From assembly GCA_037178975.1 (NCBI GenBank), contig JASJZH010000006.1, positions 4,898,001 to 4,962,000 of the forward strand: DNA of 64,000 bases, given 5' to 3'. The notes below the pieces were generated by a model that ran no database searches, was not told where the DNA came from, and saw only the letters and a program-made list of their open reading frames with translations. Shown here piece by piece: positions 63,303 through 64,000 of the stretch (position 1 is its first letter; the number at the start of each line of letters is the position of its first letter). Source of the DNA: Oscheius tipulae. Lineage: Eukaryota > Nematoda > Chromadorea > Rhabditida > Rhabditidae. Both the position numbers and the translations under genes were made by a program.

Positions 63303-64000
63303 CTATGACGACGTCCAGCAGCTGAACACCTTTTTTGTTATTTTCCACTTTTTTGGCATACCTCCGTTCAGCGGTTCTTCCTCTTCCGTCACTGCCATTT
63401 TCTCCATGCATGGCTTCGTAATCTGAATACAAAAAGGTGTCCAGTAGAGTGTGAATGCTTACTGGTGTGTCCATCTGATCCATGGTGTTGGCACGCTGCC
63501 CAACGCTCTTCACGAACAGTCTCTCGACTCGCTTGTTGTGTCGGGCTGAAAAAAAGCATAATTACAAAAACATACCGAGCGTACCTTCAGCTTCATCAGG
63601 AAGGATAGAGAGCTCCAAAGCCTTTTGGGCAACGACAGCAGTTGTGAGAGCTACGCCGTTTACCTGTAAACCAGAATAAACTAGTACATATTGAGAGTGT
63701 GTGGTACCTTCTTTCTCTTCTCCAGACCAAGCCAATGCTTGATAATAGCACGGTACTTAGAACTGAAGATGAGGTAGACGAACATGGACGACGAGGAGTT
63801 GAGCGAGATGAGCAGATTACTCAACTCGACAGACATGTCAAAGGCTTCCTGACTGGAAGCTTGATCCGGAATCTGTAATTTCCCCTCTTTTTTGGATCTT
63901 TGTGCTTCCCACCTCCGAATCAATCATTGTAGAGTTTCCCTCCGGATTAGGCTGGGTGGCATCACGGACAATCTCGTAGATATTGTTGCAGAAAGCTAAG
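63303..64000 (-). CDS. rhodopsin-like GPCR (neuropeptide receptor type), C-terminal part, 5' end beyond the window
   Basis: Partial minus-strand gene; only the last exons are inside. The first visible residues, LAFCNNIYEIVRDATQPNPE, belong to the third extracellular loop. TM7 follows as SVELSNLLISLNSSSSMFVY, then LIFSSKYRAIIKHWLGLEKR: LNSSSSxxxYxxFSxxYR is the NPxxY region of FMRFamide/myosuppressin-like worm receptors (NSSxN variant, here Ser-Ser-Ser) leading into helix 8. The cytoplasmic tail (VNGVALTTAVVAQKALELSI, RHNKRVERLFVKSVGQRANT, MDQMDTP) ends KVFSCWTSS then TAG at 63303. The short introns are 41-50 nt. The ligand is unknown. It converges with the NMDA receptor gene, 165 bases between stops. 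Confidence 0.72.

Overview
This window looks like a gene-dense stretch of nuclear DNA from a nematode, most likely a rhabditid. The reasons are many short introns (often 37-60 nt) with T-rich TTTCAG acceptors, acceptor-like sites directly before several start codons (the pattern expected for spliced-leader trans-splicing), genes packed on both strands, AATAAA signals soon after stop codons, and gene content that matches worm families. From memory, several neighbours (an ATG-18/WIPI gene, a cathepsin F gene, a peroxisomal hydroxyacid oxidase, UNC-41/stonin, LETM1, an NMR-2-like receptor) have C. elegans relatives on chromosome V, and the WIPI, cathepsin F and oxidase genes are close together there. 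I could not check this. All gene models were spliced by eye from the sequence.

Layout, left to right. 1-3.0 kb: no gene seen. 3.0-6.4 kb (+): a PPM1A/B-type protein phosphatase whose last large intron carries a ~0.9 kb foldback element. 7.5-9.0 kb (+): an MFS sugar-transporter-like protein. 10.0-16.6 kb (+): UNC-41/stonin, an endocytic adaptor, with a long Tyr/Asp/Gln-rich tract. 18.5-19.9 kb (+): a MADF-BESS DNA-binding protein. 21.1-22.3 kb (+): an NNMT/PNMT-family N-methyltransferase. 22.4-24.3 kb (-): an ACC-synthase-like PLP enzyme. 24.4-32.6 kb (-): a giant low-complexity protein built from DISLDDVF-type repeats.

Continuing: 34.3-36.3 kb (+): a secreted FAD polyamine-oxidase-like protein. 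36.5-39.2 kb (-): mitochondrial LETM1. 40.1-41.5 kb (-): a phospholipase-B-like GDSL esterase. 43.4-46.6 kb (+): a DEG/ENaC channel subunit with an unusually large insert. 47.1-48.6 kb (-): hydroxyacid oxidase ending in -SKL. 48.9-52.5 kb (-): cathepsin F with a small Tyr-rich secreted peptide gene nested in its largest intron on the opposite strand. 53.8-55.0 kb (-): a secreted Cys/Thr-rich protein. 55.4-57.2 kb (-): ATG-18/WIPI. 57.9-59.0 kb (+): a secreted cystatin with a tiny one-pass membrane protein gene nested antisense in its intron. 59.4-63.1 kb (+): a GluN2/NMR-2-like NMDA receptor subunit. 63.3-64.0 kb (-): the 3' part of a peptide-type GPCR running off the window.

Functional themes: synaptic and neuronal proteins (stonin, NMDA receptor, DEG/ENaC, GPCR), lysosome/autophagy (cathepsin F, cystatin, WIPI), and peroxisomal/amine metabolism (HAO, polyamine oxidase, methyltransferase, PLP enzyme). 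The most novel-looking item is the ~8.2 kb repeat-protein gene, which abuts the PLP-enzyme gene with at most ~115 nt between them. Its two 25-residue CTCxAC modules, about 17 acidic-hydrophobic octapeptides and spaced Trp motifs do not match any family I recognise.
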